Shown: positions 9,162-22,439, numbered from the stretch's first letter. The stretch: 64,000 nt of DNA from Norana najaformis (GCA_964023275.1 OZ029918.1:37859477-37923476), one strand, 5' to 3'. Notes: generated from the letters alone by a model not told the origin. A program made the numbers and translations.

Positions 9162-12100
9162 TTACCGTGGCTCAATATTTCCCACACAAAGCGATGCATT
9201 AGTGCCCCCAAAACCAAATGAGTTCGTCAACGCCACGTGTCGCCGTGTCTCCGCTCCTGTCGGCCAGTTTACATTGCTACCCTTTCTCAGGAGGTTCAAC
9301 TCAGAACCCACATCTGGATTTTCGAGGTTAACTGTCCAAGGTACGATACCAGTGTGGCACGCAAGGACAGTGAATATAGTTTCCACGGCACCAGCGGCGC
9401 CGAGAAGGTGACCGACGGCACCTTTTGTTGACGACACTCCGAGAGTTTCCCGGGAGTTAGGGAAAAGTCGCTCGATCGCACAAACCTCCGCGGCATCCCC
9501 CAGTGGAGTCGATGTAGCATGGGCATTTATGTGACCAATAGCGTCCCTACTGAGTCCTGCATCCCTCAGAGCCGCCACCATGCACCGGTACGCCCCATCC
9601 CCATCTGCAGACGGTGCCGTGATATGGGACGCATCTCCGGAAAGACCATACCCAAGAACCTCCGCAAAGATTTTCGCATTGCGCTTCCGTGCGTGCTCCA
9701 GCTCCTCAAGGACGAGAATACCTGCTCCCTCTGATATCACGAATCCGTTTCGGTCACGATCGAACGGCCTGGAAGCTTCGGCGGGTCGACTGTTGAAGTC
9801 CGTGCTCAGTGCTCGCATCCTGGCAAAACCAGCGACCGCGACGGGCACAACACAAGCCTCTGTACCACCACAGATCATGACGTCAACATCTCCGTGACGG
9901 ATGAAGCGAGAAGCATCCCCGACTGCATGAAGGCCAGTCGTGCAGGCAGTTGATACACAGTGGTTGACGCCCTTGAGTTAAGAAAACAAATAATTTAGTT
10001 TATTTGGCCTTAGTATATTGTACTTGTATCATATAGTTAAGCATGTTATTTTGGAGTCTAGCACATCTGTCATCAATTTTATTAACAACGTTTTATGGTT
10101 TTATTTTGACTCCGATCCAAACGTTCCATTAAACTTTAAATCTTATTTCATTTACAATATTTACGAAGATTTTCGCAGTATACGGACATTGTTTTCGTAG
10201 CATTGCTTGTGTCTCATATACTGTTGTTGCATTTAAATTTTATTTCTCTGCTTTCGGGCGTAACATCTTCATATTTCGTTTCAATTGTGTTCCTCTTTCA
10301 AAGCTATAACCAGCACAGTACACTTGACACTCATTATGACTCTGCCTTTGGAAGCCATAACAACAACCGCCTTAATACAGTCCGCGTAATAATGAGGTTA
10401 TTTTCTTTGGCTAAACTAAATACGGGTTCCATCTTTCTGACCATGTCATAACAGAATTCATGTTGTAATGAAGCGTGTTATATGGAGTCTCAAGCGTATT
10501 AATAAACTCATTACCACTCCGAGCTACAAGCTTAAGAGTGTTATTAAACTCCTTGTTTTTGTAACACAGCTGTAAACTTAATAGTATTACTAAAGAACAC
10601 CAGGTTCTAATGTAAGCAAATAATGCTCAGGTAACTGGAAAGGTCGCCACTGGTGGGTTCTTGCACACACATAGAACCCAGCCAAAGGGCAAGCAAGCAA
10701 TTTAAACACTGTCAAATTCTGAAGAAATAACTCACTTTGAAGCCGAACTTTACGCTGATCAAACCAGACGCCATGTTGGCCAGAATCTTAGGCACAAAGT
10801 GGGGACTGACCCTTTTGTAACCTTTCTCTTTCAAAGTCTGTCCTGTGTTAACTATGTCATCCAAACTAACCATTCCCATGCCCACAGCAACACCTACAAT
10901 ACGCAGATCAACAACAAACCCACATCATCAGTAACTAGCTTATACCTCACAACGTACCTACATGCTAGTTCAGCTAAATTATTCTTTTGCTCTCCTCCCT
11001 AGCCTCTTTCTCTTCCCTTCCTCTTTCTCTCCCTTACCCCTTTTTCTCCCCCTGCCTTTTTCTCTCCCTCATATTCATCCGAAAGCCTATGGATAGTAAC
11101 AGTGGCAGCTACAAAAGTTCCAAGACTATATTAAACAAGGTAAGAACTTGAGGCGGCAAAAAACCAAGTATCTGCAAAAGCAAGAAACCAGAAAACCAAC
11201 CTTCACAATAAAGTGCTCATAATGTTTCATTTCAGTTGCGTTTCTCCATCAGAGCCTTGAGCATCACAGTACATCAGACACTCAAAAAAAGACTATCTTT
11301 GCTAGCCAGATCAAGAACTGCCTTAAAACAAGACCATGTCATAACAGAATTCATGTTGTAATGAAGTGTGTTATATTGAGTCTCCAGTGTATTAATGAAC
11401 TCATTACCACTCTATAGGAGCTATAAAACTTAATAGTACTTATTGTTTAACTCACTCTTCCTCTACAAAGACCTAAACTCATTGTTTAAACAATGTCTAA
11501 AATCATCTTACACCCATTCTGATCTCGTAATCGTAATCCCAAGATTTCTACAGCGCCCAACGAAAGCCGCGCCGCGGGGACCAGCTTATTCACAGGCGCT
11601 CAGTCAAAACAAAATCGATAGGCAAAAGGGTTCGGTTCCGGGTCAAGATCCATGCATCCAACTTCCTACCCATCATTCTCCACCCATTATAAGAAGGTGC
11701 CAGTGCCCATATTTTAAAAATATTTCCCGCTCATCTTTCAATTAACCTGTGCGGCATCTCGCTTCCTCCGTCTCTGGTTTCCAGTTGGCCTGTTCAACTG
11801 CTTCCTGTGCAGATACGAGGGCGTAGACCGACGCGTGGGACATTGTCTTCTGATCAGCGGGTGTGATGTACTGGTCAACGTTTAGATGACCGGGTTGCAC
11901 TCCACGCGGAACTCTTCCTGCGACTTTTGATGGGATGTCATTATATTCTGACAGTGAAAACGAAAAGGGATTTAACGGTAATGTCTCAAAAAAGCAGACA
12001 CTAATGTAATGTCTCGAAAAAGCAGACACTAATGTAATGTCTCAAAAAAGTAGACACTATTGTAATGTCTCAAAAAAGCAGATGCTCATTTAAGGTCTGG

Positions 12101-12982
12101 AAAAATGGACACACTAACGTAGCCAGGGCACAAACACATCTGCATGTCTTTTAAAAGGGGACATCACATCCACCTTTTACCAACACTTGAAAAAATTCTC
12201 TTTCACTGGGGCTCAGATGGGGTGGGAAGACCGGTGGGTGGATGGACGAGTTTAGCACTTTTGATAAAATACTTGGAGAAAAGTTAGGCAATGCTGAACC
12301 TGGTTAGTATTTTGATGGTGACTGTCCATGGTGTACAAAGCTGAACCAATTTACAAAAAGGCTATTGTTTGTGTGTATGAGGCTATTTACATTGAACCTT
12401 TTCAGAACCTCACAGAAGTGTAAAAACAAGGCCTTCTAACACATCTCAAAAGGGTGTGACTTACAAATATTTCTCAAGCTACTATGATGTTGGATTATGC
12501 CCTCTTGTACTAGCAAAATTAAGTAACAGCTTTCTTAAATTATTTAATATATTACTGAATATTATTCGAAAGAATGGTGACCTGTGATAAAGTACCTCGT
12601 AGGTTGCCTCTGAGTCTTCTGAATTCCCTCTTGGTTTTATGACCGGACTCCCCTTGGAATTTGGCTTGCAAAGCAATTTTGCTAAGCAGCGACCATCAGC
12701 TGATGCTTTCAGCATTATAACAGTGGCGCTACAGAAGGTCTTAGAATATTATTATTATTTACCTGGTTCTGTAAGAGCTGTGATGCCACACTCGCCCTTG
12801 ATAAGCCGTTGCCAGACGTGTTCCACTCCAACTCCAAGGCACGTCACCAACCCCATACCCGTCACAACCACTCTCCTACCACACGCGTGCGAACTCATGC
12901 CCGCGAACCTTGGTGCCATAAGTTTCGTTAAGTCAGCTTTTAAATGACTGCAAATACTACGAAATCGCATAACCGATATCAT
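9162..12982 (-). CDS. OXSM: mitochondrial 3-oxoacyl-[acyl-carrier-protein] synthase (complete gene)
   Basis: Exons on the minus strand: 12763-12982, 11747-11947, 10736-10893 and 9162-9971; all junctions are in phase and give 462 residues (vertebrate OXSM is about the same length). The enzyme is the KAS II-type condensing enzyme of mitochondrial type II fatty acid synthesis, which elongates acyl-ACP with malonyl-ACP and feeds lipoate synthesis. The start at 12982 gives an Arg/Lys-rich, acid-poor leader ([18 protein letters not shown]) fitting a matrix-targeting peptide, before [12 protein letters not shown]. The catalytic Cys is in VSTACTTG, the two His in [12 protein letters not shown] and VGHLLGAAG, and the conserved Lys in SSTKG. 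The glycine-rich end [11 protein letters not shown] is intact. It converges with the Slo gene and is head-to-head with Derlin-1, about 1.6 kb between start codons. Confidence 0.96.
10295..10540. repeat. dispersed repeat in OXSM introns
   Basis: A segment with CATAACAGAATTCATGTTGT, AATGAAGCGTGTTATATGGA, GTCTC and ATTAATAAACTCATTACCAC recurs at 11250-11430 in the neighbouring OXSM intron (same orientation), and a fragment is at 17130-17175. Family unknown. Confidence 0.75.
11965..12115. repeat. 29-nt minisatellite in OXSM intron 1
   Basis: Four to five copies of AATGTCTCAAAAAAGCAG plus ACACTAATGT, decaying to the right. It begins about 20 nt from the acceptor of exon 11747-11947. Confidence 0.88.
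12640..12750 (+). mobile_element. LINE 3' ends of a B-related subfamily
   Basis: GACTCCCCTTGGAATTTGGC, AAGCAATTTTGCTAAGCAGC, GTGGCGCTACAGAAG and an ATTATTATT tail, ending about 15 nt from the donor of OXSM exon 12763-12982. A second copy is at 62500-62625. Confidence 0.8.
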
Positions 12983-14626
12983 GGCTGCTTAATATTCCTG
13001 CAATTCAACGTTTGACAATTCTGATGCAAACAACAGTAAAAGTCGAATATCATCAACGATCTGCAATTGAACGATAATATAGGACAACTTGATTTAGAAC
13101 TGTACTAGAAGGATGCCACGTGTCAAACAGTCTGAATCCATCCTTATAGAATTTCATAAGTAGAGAAAAGAAGTGCTTCCTTGGGGTTTAATGTTTACTC
13201 TTAGACGAGGAACATTTCAGTGTGCATTGTTTCAAAAACTGTATATTTAAATAATTAAACGTTTAACCTGTAACTTCCCTCGAGTGTAAACAAAACAACC
13301 AAAGCCAGCACCATCAGACCGCAATTTTCTTGGACGCTTAGATACACATTGGTAAGGACGTAAATTTCAATTTAATTGCTTATGATGTAAAGTCTCAAAA
13401 TTGTTTTGTTAGAAAATCAGCCGTATGTGCTATATGCCGTTCATTTGTTCTGTGGCGTATGACTTGGATTTCTCAAACCCTTCCTGCGTATCAGTTTTGT
13501 TTTGAGACTTAGCTGACTCTGGGCGTTGTAGAAATTTCGAGTTTACATTACGAATGTTGATTTCCTTAAAACAGTCGCTCAGTTAGACTTTGACCCAATC
13601 GATTTTTTTGTCTTCACAGAGTTTAAACTATGCAACAACATTATTCAGCTAAATCAAAGCACCCTAAGAAAATAAGCTGAGAACTGCAGAATGATAAGAG
13701 TACAATCAGGCGTTACCGTTAATAAACTTTAAGATGCCATAACTTGGAATGAATTTTATTTTCTAACGCGGGTTAGAGAGACATTAAAAAGTGCTGTATT
13801 AAGTGTCTTGATGCAGACATACATAGCGAAAATAATTTAATGTATACAGCCTGATTAAATTGCATTGTGACATTTCAAATCCTCTTGTACAAATTTTGAA
13901 TTACGTATTTATTTACTTTTGTAATTACGTACTTACTATTTCTCTTACAGGAAATGCGTCACAGTGCTTCGTCAGTACAAACGTGTTGATAGCAACATCG
14001 TAAATGATAAAAATATTGTTTTTCGTTAATAAATAATTTATAGTACTATTGTGATTGCGTGGATAGTGCCAGTTGCAACATTAGTTTCGATTACCTACCT
14101 TGCAAGTATGTTATTAGTAGTTTATTATTAAAAAGCTTCCGCCGCCGGATAGGCGTTGGCCTACGTTGCCTGTTTGTGTTCCAGGAATGGAACTTTGAAG
14201 TCTGAACATTTATCAGCACCACGTAATTCTAACCGATCTATCAGATCATTGTAAACAGTAGATTGTTAAAGTCCGGGTTAGTTATTTGACGAAACTGCAT
14301 TTATTGTGACGGATCTGCTACTGTATAGGTCTAAGTGAAGTCTCTCACAGATCCTACTAGTATATAGGGCAGGCGCTCCTTGTTGTTTCCTAAAGGTATT
14401 TCGCCGACATGTTTGTATCTGGATATTTATGTAGCGCCATTTGGTGCAGCAACATAGCAGATATTTCTAAACAGACATGCATGATGTAAGATTAGCAGAA
14501 CATGGTTCTTGAACAGCTCTATAGAGATGTTCTTGTAATCGCTTTATAAATGCTTTGATACTGATACACAAAGCCATGGAAAAATTTGTTTTTTATTTGG
14601 GTTGCAGTCGTCCAGTCCTTTCAAAC
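12983..14626. other. shared upstream region of OXSM and Derlin-1
   Basis: Head-to-head genes with 1.6 kb between start codons. Unlike the rest of the window it is nearly free of recognisable repeats. It should hold both promoters; I see a GCCGCCGG patch near 14140 and no TATA box at a credible distance. Confidence 0.5.
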
Positions 14627-17600
14627 ATGGCGTCCAACGACATTGGAGACTGGTTCCGCAACATACCTGTGGTGACGAAATACTGGTTCACAGGCTCAGT
14701 CATCTTTCCGCTTTTGGGACGATTTGGATTTGTGTCTTTGATGTCGTTGTTGCTTGACTACGAATCTGTGGTCTACCGTTTCCAGGTAACGTAACTAATA
14801 CTGATGTTTGTTTTGCACAACAGTCTGTTTGGTAACGCACTAGTCTGTAATCCAACGACTGTGGTTTAGAGCCTGCTGAGTGGACAAGTCATTTGCATGC
14901 ACTTGTCTCTCGTCTCAGAATCAGATTTAGTGCCATTGCATGTGCAATAAGTGCAATAAACAAGCAGGTATATATATATAAATGAATAAACAAATAAATA
15001 TAGAAGTTAATTAATTAACAAACAAATAAACAAGTAAATAAATCAACAAATAAGTAAATAAGTTTAGTAAAAAATAAACAAGTTATTAAATGAACACAGA
15101 AATTAGAATATAAGTAAACAAATAAACAAGAAAATGAGTAAACAGACATGTAACTAAATAAACAAAGAATAAATAAACAAATAAATAAATAAGTTTAGTT
15201 TAAATTAGAGGGCAATTTTCTTTAAAGCATGCATTTAGTCATCTTGGTTTTGGCAGGAAACAAGTTTATAAACAATTTTATTCATTTGTTGATTTATCAA
15301 CTTGTTTATTTATTTGTTTATTTGTTTATTTATCTTGTTTTCTATTTTCCAGATCTGGCGACCAGTGACTGCCTTGCTCTCCTATCCTCTTACCCCACAG
15401 TCTGGGTTTCACTATCTTCTCAATTTGTACTTCCTCTATTCCTATTCGGTCCGACTCGAGACAGGTAAGATCAGGTTTCTTACCTTAGCTAATTAGAATT
15501 AAAGTGGAAATTCATTTCAATGCCACCTCTGCTTTTCACAGCACGGTGGTCTATCAGAAAAGCGTTTGGTCAATGATCATGCAGTTGTGGGTTTGACTCT
15601 ATGTAATAACCCTGGACAAGTTGTTGTTGTCATCATCATTATTGGTCCTTCACTCACAATTGCTCAGCGCCATTGACTGAGGATTATTCATTTGATAGTA
15701 GCGCTTAATAAATGCAGAAATAGTAGTAATGCTGCAAGGGATTTTATATTTATTAATAATAAGTACTGTACTGTTAATTTATCTTATTAGAATCTTATTA
15801 AAATATGAATTAATTGAGTTTGATTTTATTCACTTTAGGCGTTTTTGATGGAAAACCTGCCGACTATCTGTTCCTCTTAATCTTCAACTGGATTTGTCTG
15901 GTTGTATCCTTTCTGCATAAATCGTTTACAACAATTTTAATGTAAATCGTAATCATAATCACAAATTTTCTCCAGACCTGACAATTCCAGACCACAGTCA
16001 AACAAGACAGTTTTCAAGTAATTACAGAAAGAGGCAGCACCTGAAAAATGTACTGACAACAGCTTCTGTGCTGGTGTATGGGATTCATAAATCATTTTAC
16101 AGTTGTAAATTGTAAATCGTTTGACAGGCAAAATGTAACGTAATCGATGTTGAAAACATGGGAAAGAATCAAATTGGGAAACATCCTGAAAAAGCTTGTG
16201 CACTGGTGTAGTGGTATGGTCGGTTCCTCGTAACCGGAGGGTCACGGGTTCGAATCTGCCTCAAGCCACTGCGTAGCGACCTTGGACAAGTTGCTCATCT
16301 CATCTCATCCCTGGGTGGCATAAAGCCAAAAGAACTCTTCATGATCATCATATATTACACTGGAAATTCATCGTAATGCTGACTTTATCAGCTACCACTT
16401 TATAATGAGGTTCTCTAATAGCAAAGTCATGATGATGGTGATGAGTTCTCTACCTGAGGGCAGGTCCATTGGCTTTTGTGCCACCCGGGGTTGAGATGAG
16501 TGAGATGGTTTCCCGTTGCCTTCCTCACAGACAGTTGTGGGTGAGCAACTTGTCCAACGTTGCTACACAATGGCTCGGGGCAGATTCGAAATCACAACCC
16601 ACCTGTTACGAGGCACGACCATACCACTATACCACCGTGTCCCACAACCACAATCTCATAAAGGCAAATTAAATATAGGGTCTGCATTCTTGACTGTGTT
16701 ATGTCGGAATTCGCGTCGTTATGACAACTCGCGATGACCTCCACGTTACAGGGACAAAAACAGATAATAGGGTTTATGGAGTTTCACAGTTGATTGACCA
16801 TCCATTTGGAATATCCTGCCACCCGAATTTAACAACCACCAGCTGTCAATCAATTTAGGAAAGGATTTAAAGCTGCAAGTGTATCAACATTACTGGGTCC
16901 GCAACTGGCCAGGCTGTCATGGCTATGAAAATAAAGTGCCTACATAATAAAAAATGATATTAATATAAATGTAAATGTAGATGTTTTTCTATAGCGACCG
17001 TATGGCCTTGACCCTGCTCATTTTTCAATGAATTCATAAGGTGAGATCCTTCATCACCGCTGCCCATTTTAATGGGTTCCATGCCGTTTAAGATCCCCAT
17101 ATATGGACCATAATAATAATAATGGTTCATGTCGTAATGAAGCGTGCTGTGAGGAGGTTTAGTGTATTTGGATTACGAAATTACATTGATGTAACTTAAC
17201 TTGATGCCAGATTATTGGTCTTCTTGCGAACATCTTTGTAAGTCAAACATACATACGTGCTCTGATTTGTTTAACTTTTCTGTTGAACATTTCTAACAAT
17301 TTTACCCTTAATAATAATAATAATAACAATAATAATAAGACGATTTATATAGCGCCTTAGCATGGCCGAGATCAAAGAAAAGAGCGCTGTACATGAGTTC
17401 ATAAAGATATGTGTTGAGATGTGACTTGAATGTGTCCAGGTGTGGGGCATTCGTCACATGGTCAGGAAGACTGTTCCACGCAGTGGGTCAGGCGACAGAG
17501 AGGGAACATTCACCAAACCTCGTGGAAGACCATGGGATGTGCAGGGACAAGCCTCGCACCAGGACGGTGTTAGACTCTCGGGCATTCTTGGTGGCTGGTC

Positions 17601-20431
17601 CAAAGCTTTCAAATTTGCTGCCTTTTTATATGGGTTCTGTCAGTTCTTTGATGACGCTCAGGTCTAGACTTAAGACTCATCTGTTTCAACTTGCTTACCC
17701 ACTGCAGACTGATTTCTGGTTACCTCACCATTTGGATTTTGACTGGGCTTTCTTCAACAGATTTTGGAGTACAATTTCATTTGAAGTGGATATCTAATCT
17801 AATCTAATGACTTCTGTAGTGCCATCATCATAATCCCTAAGGCATCAATCAATGGTCGCTTCAAGAGAAATCAAAATCGTAATCTATTGGAGAAGCCCGG
17901 TCGAATTCCTGTATGTCAGAGAAACTGGAAGAAACGATTGATGCTGTTTGCATGGTGATAACAGTGCTATAGAAGTCATTAGATTAGATTAGTTGTTCGG
18001 CTAGTGCACTGGGTCTGTAATCCAACAATTGCGAGTTTGTGCCTGCTGAGTGGATTCCATGTAACAATCCTGAGCAAGTTTGCACACACCGCGCCTTTGA
18101 CGCCTAGCAGTAGAATGTGGTACCAGTGTACGATGGGAGATAAACAGCAAGTCCTGCTATGCACTGGCTCCATGACCAGGACCTTGGAATTCACCCACTG
18201 GTGGCTCAAGAGCTGAAGAGTGGGAAATAAGTTTCCCTATTCGACGTGAGACTTTTACTTAATGCTTCACACGAGTCATACTAGATTTCCAGGTGACTGG
18301 ATTTTCTCAGTTTTCGTTGGATTTTTGTAACTGGCTGTATATAAATGACACTTGGATGTGTCTGTTTTCTTCAGTTCCTGATGGATCCAATGATCCTGAG
18401 TGTCTTGTACATCTGGTGTCAGATCAATCGAGATCAGGTTGTCCAGTTCTGGTTTGGAACGCAGTTCAAGGTACAAGTCACCATTTCTCTGCTCACGAAG
18501 CTTTTGTTTTATGTATTGTAGGGACCTTGAGCAAGTCCTTCACTCGCAATTGATCACGACCATCAACTGATGCTTAGTCATCAGATAGTGGCGCTTAATA
18601 AATGCAGACATAAAGATAATAATGTAATGTAAGAAAAGATAATTGTAGTCGTAAACTCTATTTCTTCATCACCCAACGAAAGCTACATCGTGGGAACCCG
18701 CTTATTCACAGGTGCTCAGTCACAACAAAATCGATAGGCAGGATGGGTTCAGTTCCTGGTCAAGATCTTAGAGTCGGGCAGGCAGGCAGTTAGGTGGCTA
18801 TGGTGGGTGGTGTTTGGAATTGGATCTGCAGGATAAATAAAAGGAAGAAAAGAACTCCGGATAGATCTGCAGAAGGAATGTTTCAGTTTTCTCCTACTGA
18901 GGTTGGTTGTAAGAGGAGTTTCTGTAGAGGAATGTTAACACGGATGTTACCTTCAGCTTTTATCTTTCACTTTTTATTGGATAATGTTACGTTTTATGTT
19001 ATGTTAAATGGTTTTTATGTGTTTTAGGCCATGTATCTGCCTTGGGTTCTCTTTGCCTTTAATATGATCGTTGGGAGCGGGTAAGCATCTTTGATTATTT
19101 TTGTTATTATTTGTATGTTATCATTCATGTTATTGTGATTTGTACATTGTCTTAGTCTGGCTGAGTTGTCTTTGAGGTTTTTGGCAGAATTTTAACTATA
19201 CAAGTTTCAGTTGATACGAGAAAATACAGACATTTTGATCTACACTATAAAAAGTAATACTTGGCTGAAAATTGCAGAAATTGATTTGGTCAGAATGCTC
19301 TTAGACATCTGTTGTCTAGTAGTTCAGCACGACGAAACAGCACAGTCGTGTGTAAGTGTGACCTTCTGAAGTAATTGGACAAAACTCTCTAATGGCAGTC
19401 ACATTCATAATCACTATAAATATGCTTTGACATGAGACAACATGTGTTTGCGAGCAACGCTAGTATCTGCACTTGGAAGACATTCTTTAAGCATGTGCTT
19501 TGCTACAGTGGCTCGGCATAATCTTTTGTGGTTAGATTCTGGCTTGCTGGACTTGGATTTCTTCCCCAATAGGAGGAGGAGTTTTCGTAAAATGATGGTC
19601 TGTAATAAACGTTGTGTGTGTTGCACAGAGGTTGGTATGAGCTGCTCGGGATATTCGTTGGACATCTCTACTTCTTCCTGATGTTCAAGTATCCACAAGA
19701 TTTCGGCGGCAGACAGTTCCTGCACACTCCAAGTTTCTTGTAAGTCGTGCGGTTCTTAAGTTGAGTGATTTGGATGAAGGAAATTAGGCAATGCTCAATG
19801 GCTATTATTCACAGCGATATCATCATCAGCATCATTCATTCATTCATTCATTATTATTTGACCCAAGGTAGAAATGATCCAACTAAAGAATTAGGAGTAT
19901 AAAATCATTTAAATGTGACGCCCCAACTCCAAAACAAATTCTGCGCCCTCTTTATTTATACAATCAAGGATCTCAAACACATTAATATTATTATTATTAT
20001 TATTATTATTTTAGCACAAAGGATAAAATTCAGAGGGAGTGAGAAAAACTATGCAATACAATGGAGACTGCAGCAGCTCTAGAATGGCTAATCTTCGCAG
20101 ATGTCTGGTATTGAACCACTGGACTGGATTATTATTATTGGATTTTAGATCTTGCTTCCAAGTATTTCGGTGAAATGGCTAATATATCGCCAGTTATAAA
20201 AGCACAAGTCAATAACAACAATAATAAGATTTAAAATAACATAAAATAAATAATAAATGATAATATAGTACTTAGTGTGTTGGTGGTTGCGTTTACAGAT
20301 ACAGGTTCTTGCCAAACCGCAGAGGGGGTGTGGCCGGATTTGGAATGGCACCGTCATCACGCAGGACACAGGATCCTGGAACACAGCAGCGTCATAACTG
20401 GGGCCAAGGTCAACAACTTGGCGGCAACTAG
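14627..20431 (+). CDS. DERL1: Derlin-1, ER-associated degradation membrane protein (complete gene)
   Basis: Eight exons: 14627-14785, 15353-15464, 15839-15903, 17211-17237, 18375-18470, 19028-19080, 19629-19739 and 20299-20431 (TAG). All phases agree and the product is 251 residues, the length I recall for human Derlin-1. Derlins are rhomboid pseudoproteases of the ER membrane that help move misfolded proteins to the cytosol with p97/VCP and Hrd1. Visible marks are the N-terminus SNDIGDWFRNIPVVTKYW, the WR motif in IWRPVTA, the YSVRLETG loop, the GxxxG-like stretch GSGGWYELLG, GHLYFFLMFKYP, and the cytosolic tail with HNWGQG, the SHP-type p97-binding box. The start ATG is the first in frame with the conserved N-terminus. 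The fourth exon is a 27-nt micro-exon. Confidence 0.96.
14955..15215. repeat. A-rich (AAATAAAC)n tract in Derlin-1 intron 1
   Basis: Degenerate AAATAAACAA repeats. At 15290-15345 the same intron holds TTTATTTGTTTATTTG, its complement, which runs into the acceptor of exon 15353-15464 and serves as its T-rich tract. The two can pair as an imperfect hairpin. Confidence 0.85.
16195..16655. mobile_element. inverted pair of tRNA-derived SINEs in a Derlin-1 intron
   Basis: At 16195-16330 a head CTGGTGTAGTGGTATGGTCG with B box GGGTTCGAATCTG; at 16465-16655 the reverse complement of the same element (CAGATTCGAAATCACAACCC, ACCATACCACTATACCACCG). The two arms can pair across a spacer of about 135 nt. 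Confidence 0.82.
17211..17237 (+). CDS. DERL1: 27-nt micro-exon of Derlin-1
   Basis: Exons 15839-15903 and 18375-18470 are both in phase 0 but leave a gap of exactly nine residues relative to human Derlin-1, inside a membrane helix (between FNWICLV and FLMDPMIL). Between them, an acceptor (gatgccag) and a strong donor (gtaagt) flank 27 nt reading IIGLLANIF. This is hydrophobic, in frame and the right length, and restores a 251-residue product. Alternatives would be a true nine-residue deletion or another hidden exon. Confidence 0.85.
17310..17680. mobile_element. LINE family I 3' end (antisense) with adjoining family B RT tail
   Basis: AATAATAATAATAAGACGAT, TTTATATAGCGCC, then sequence reading on the minus strand WNSLPDHVTNAPHLD-like. 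The same element is at 25515-25770 in DNTTIP1 intron 1 and truncated at 402-480 in the Slo gene. From about 17590 the + strand reads a different RT tail (GPKLSNLLPFYM, SRLKTHLFQLAYP) of family B. Confidence 0.8.
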
Positions 20432-20784
20432 AGAAAGGACTGACCCCCGAATATTTTCTATTCTGCCCTGTAAATAGACAATTTTCAGCATAAATAGCGT
20501 TTAACTGATATGTCCCATGTCTTGCAAAGTCAACTATAAGACGTAATATGATGCAGTAGGCGCTTTGCAATTACGGATGACGTGCTACGATGTGTTGTGT
20601 GTGTAAGCAGGGTGTGGGGAAAATGGGGAAGTTTACCCACTTTTCCACACATATTTCCATTGAAGATGCACAGTGCCCAATAACTTCACTCCTGTCCATA
20701 AATCTTCGTCTACTGATTCACACTATCTTCTACTGCAGATGCTTCTTTACCCCTTCTCTCTCTGGTCTTCCCTTCCTCAGTCTG

Positions 20785-20965
20785 TTCTCCCCTTTCTCTC
20801 TCTGGTCTCCACCTTCTCTCTGGTCCTCTGGCAGCCGGACTTGGTTCTTGACATGGCATCTTTGGACAATCGCACTGACTTGACGCAGCGCTCTTGAACA
20901 AGCTGGTGCCCTGCGCTTAGCCTTCATGTAGTGCTTTAGAAATTTGGAGATTACAATTATGATGT
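20785..20965 (+). mobile_element. LINE family H 3' end
   Basis: GGACTTGGTTCTTGACATGG, CATCTTTGGACAA, TTGACGCAGCGCTC, AAGCTGGTGCCCTGCGCTTA, then GTGCTTTAGAAATTT and a GATTACAATTA tail. It forms the Derlin-1 3' flank. Other copies: 30810-30970 and 61935-62095, and a shorter one at 42520-42620. Confidence 0.82.
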
Positions 20966-21802
20966 ATTGTGCTCCTTTCCTTCCTTCCCCCACCCCAAAT
21001 GCTACCCATCACAGATTAATATCTGCATGCGATTGTTGTCTTCAAAGGTCTCAGATCTCCGCTACTGGTCTACCTCTTGTGCTATTTTGCGTGAAGGCAA
21101 CTGGAAAAATTGTCAGTGTACATTTGCAATTTCTGAGGTAATAAACTTGATATGGAAGCCACGTGCCAGTAACATTCAGGTTCACACAAAGGTTAATACT
21201 TTAGCTGCGCACTTCCATCGGGTAGCTCAGGCCTTGAAATCGTCATCTGTGGTTCAACTTGAAGATGAATCACCCTTTAAAGTTGAATGCTTCAAAAAAC
21301 CAGTTTAACATGACACAGTTTTAAACACCACAAACAACAATTGCCAACAACAGTAGCAATAATAATAATCCATCGATAATAACAATCTGTCTTTTCAGCG
21401 CCTTTCGATTTGCGCACTGCATTATTTTCAGGGGTACATTTGCAGACCTCATTGGAGTCGAGCACTGATGACGAATTGTTCACTTATTTTATCATTAATA
21501 ATTGTTCCAGAAATAGAATATGTAACAATAAATATTCATAAATACGATGATAATATCTACCACAATGTATTCATATTTCAAGACTCTTGATGAAGCACCT
21601 TATTAAAGCCTGCTGGAATTCCCTGTGTTCAGTGTCGATATGGATAATGTTGATGCAGAAAACTCCCTGGTCGTACAAATGTGGAAGAGAAACAGTTTTC
21701 TTATCAAACAGGAGATAGTGTATTTGAAAATGAGTGAGGAAGAAACAGATTTGAGAGTAATTCTGCTCAAGAATACAAAACATCCAAGGAAATGTGCTGA
21801 TG

Positions 21803-22165
21803 TGACACTGTTACCAATGTCTGACAATGTTACCGATGTCTGACAATGTTACCGATGTTTGACAATGTTACCGATGTTTGACTATGTTACCGATGTCGGA
21901 CAATGTTACCGATGTTTGACAATGTTACCGATGTCTGACAACGTTACCGATGTTTGACAATGTTACCAATGTCTGACAATGTTACCGATGTCTGACAATG
22001 TGACCGATGTTTGACAATGTTACCGATGTCTGACAATGTTACCGATGTCTGACAATGTTACCGATGTTTGACAATGTTACCGATGTCTGACAACGTTACC
22101 GATGTTTGACAATGTTACCGATGTCTGACAATGTTACCGATGTCTGACAATGTGACCGATGACAA
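21803..22165. repeat. 19-nt minisatellite downstream of Derlin-1
   Basis: About 18 copies of a 19-nt unit (TGACAATGTTACCGATGTC, with T/C at one position), in intergenic DNA between DERL1 and DNTTIP1. The edges decay into single degenerate copies. Confidence 0.95.
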
Positions 22166-22439
22166 TGTTACAGTGTCTACACTGTTACCATCCACTTTGG
22201 TAAGAGGCATCAGATGAATTGACAATGTGACACCTTGATGCCAACACTGATGTGATTCCCTGATTAATATGCAACCAGCCAAGTTTTTTGAAAGATGTTT
22301 ATCTGGAATTATGTTATTTTTCTGTATCCAAATGTAACAAACTTGAGCACGATGCCATGTTTTACCAAACTTGTTTTAAACATGCCATTCTGCTTTAGCT
22401 GCTTTTAGGTAATGAATATCTTGTAAATGCTTGGATTTA

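Noticed and set aside
17411-17797. A 128-codon gene on +.
   Set aside because: It joins two LINE fragments, the second being a reverse-transcriptase tail; no start context and no homology otherwise.
15904-18374. A true nine-residue deletion in Derlin-1.
   Set aside because: The in-frame 27-nt micro-exon at 17211-17237 fills the gap exactly.
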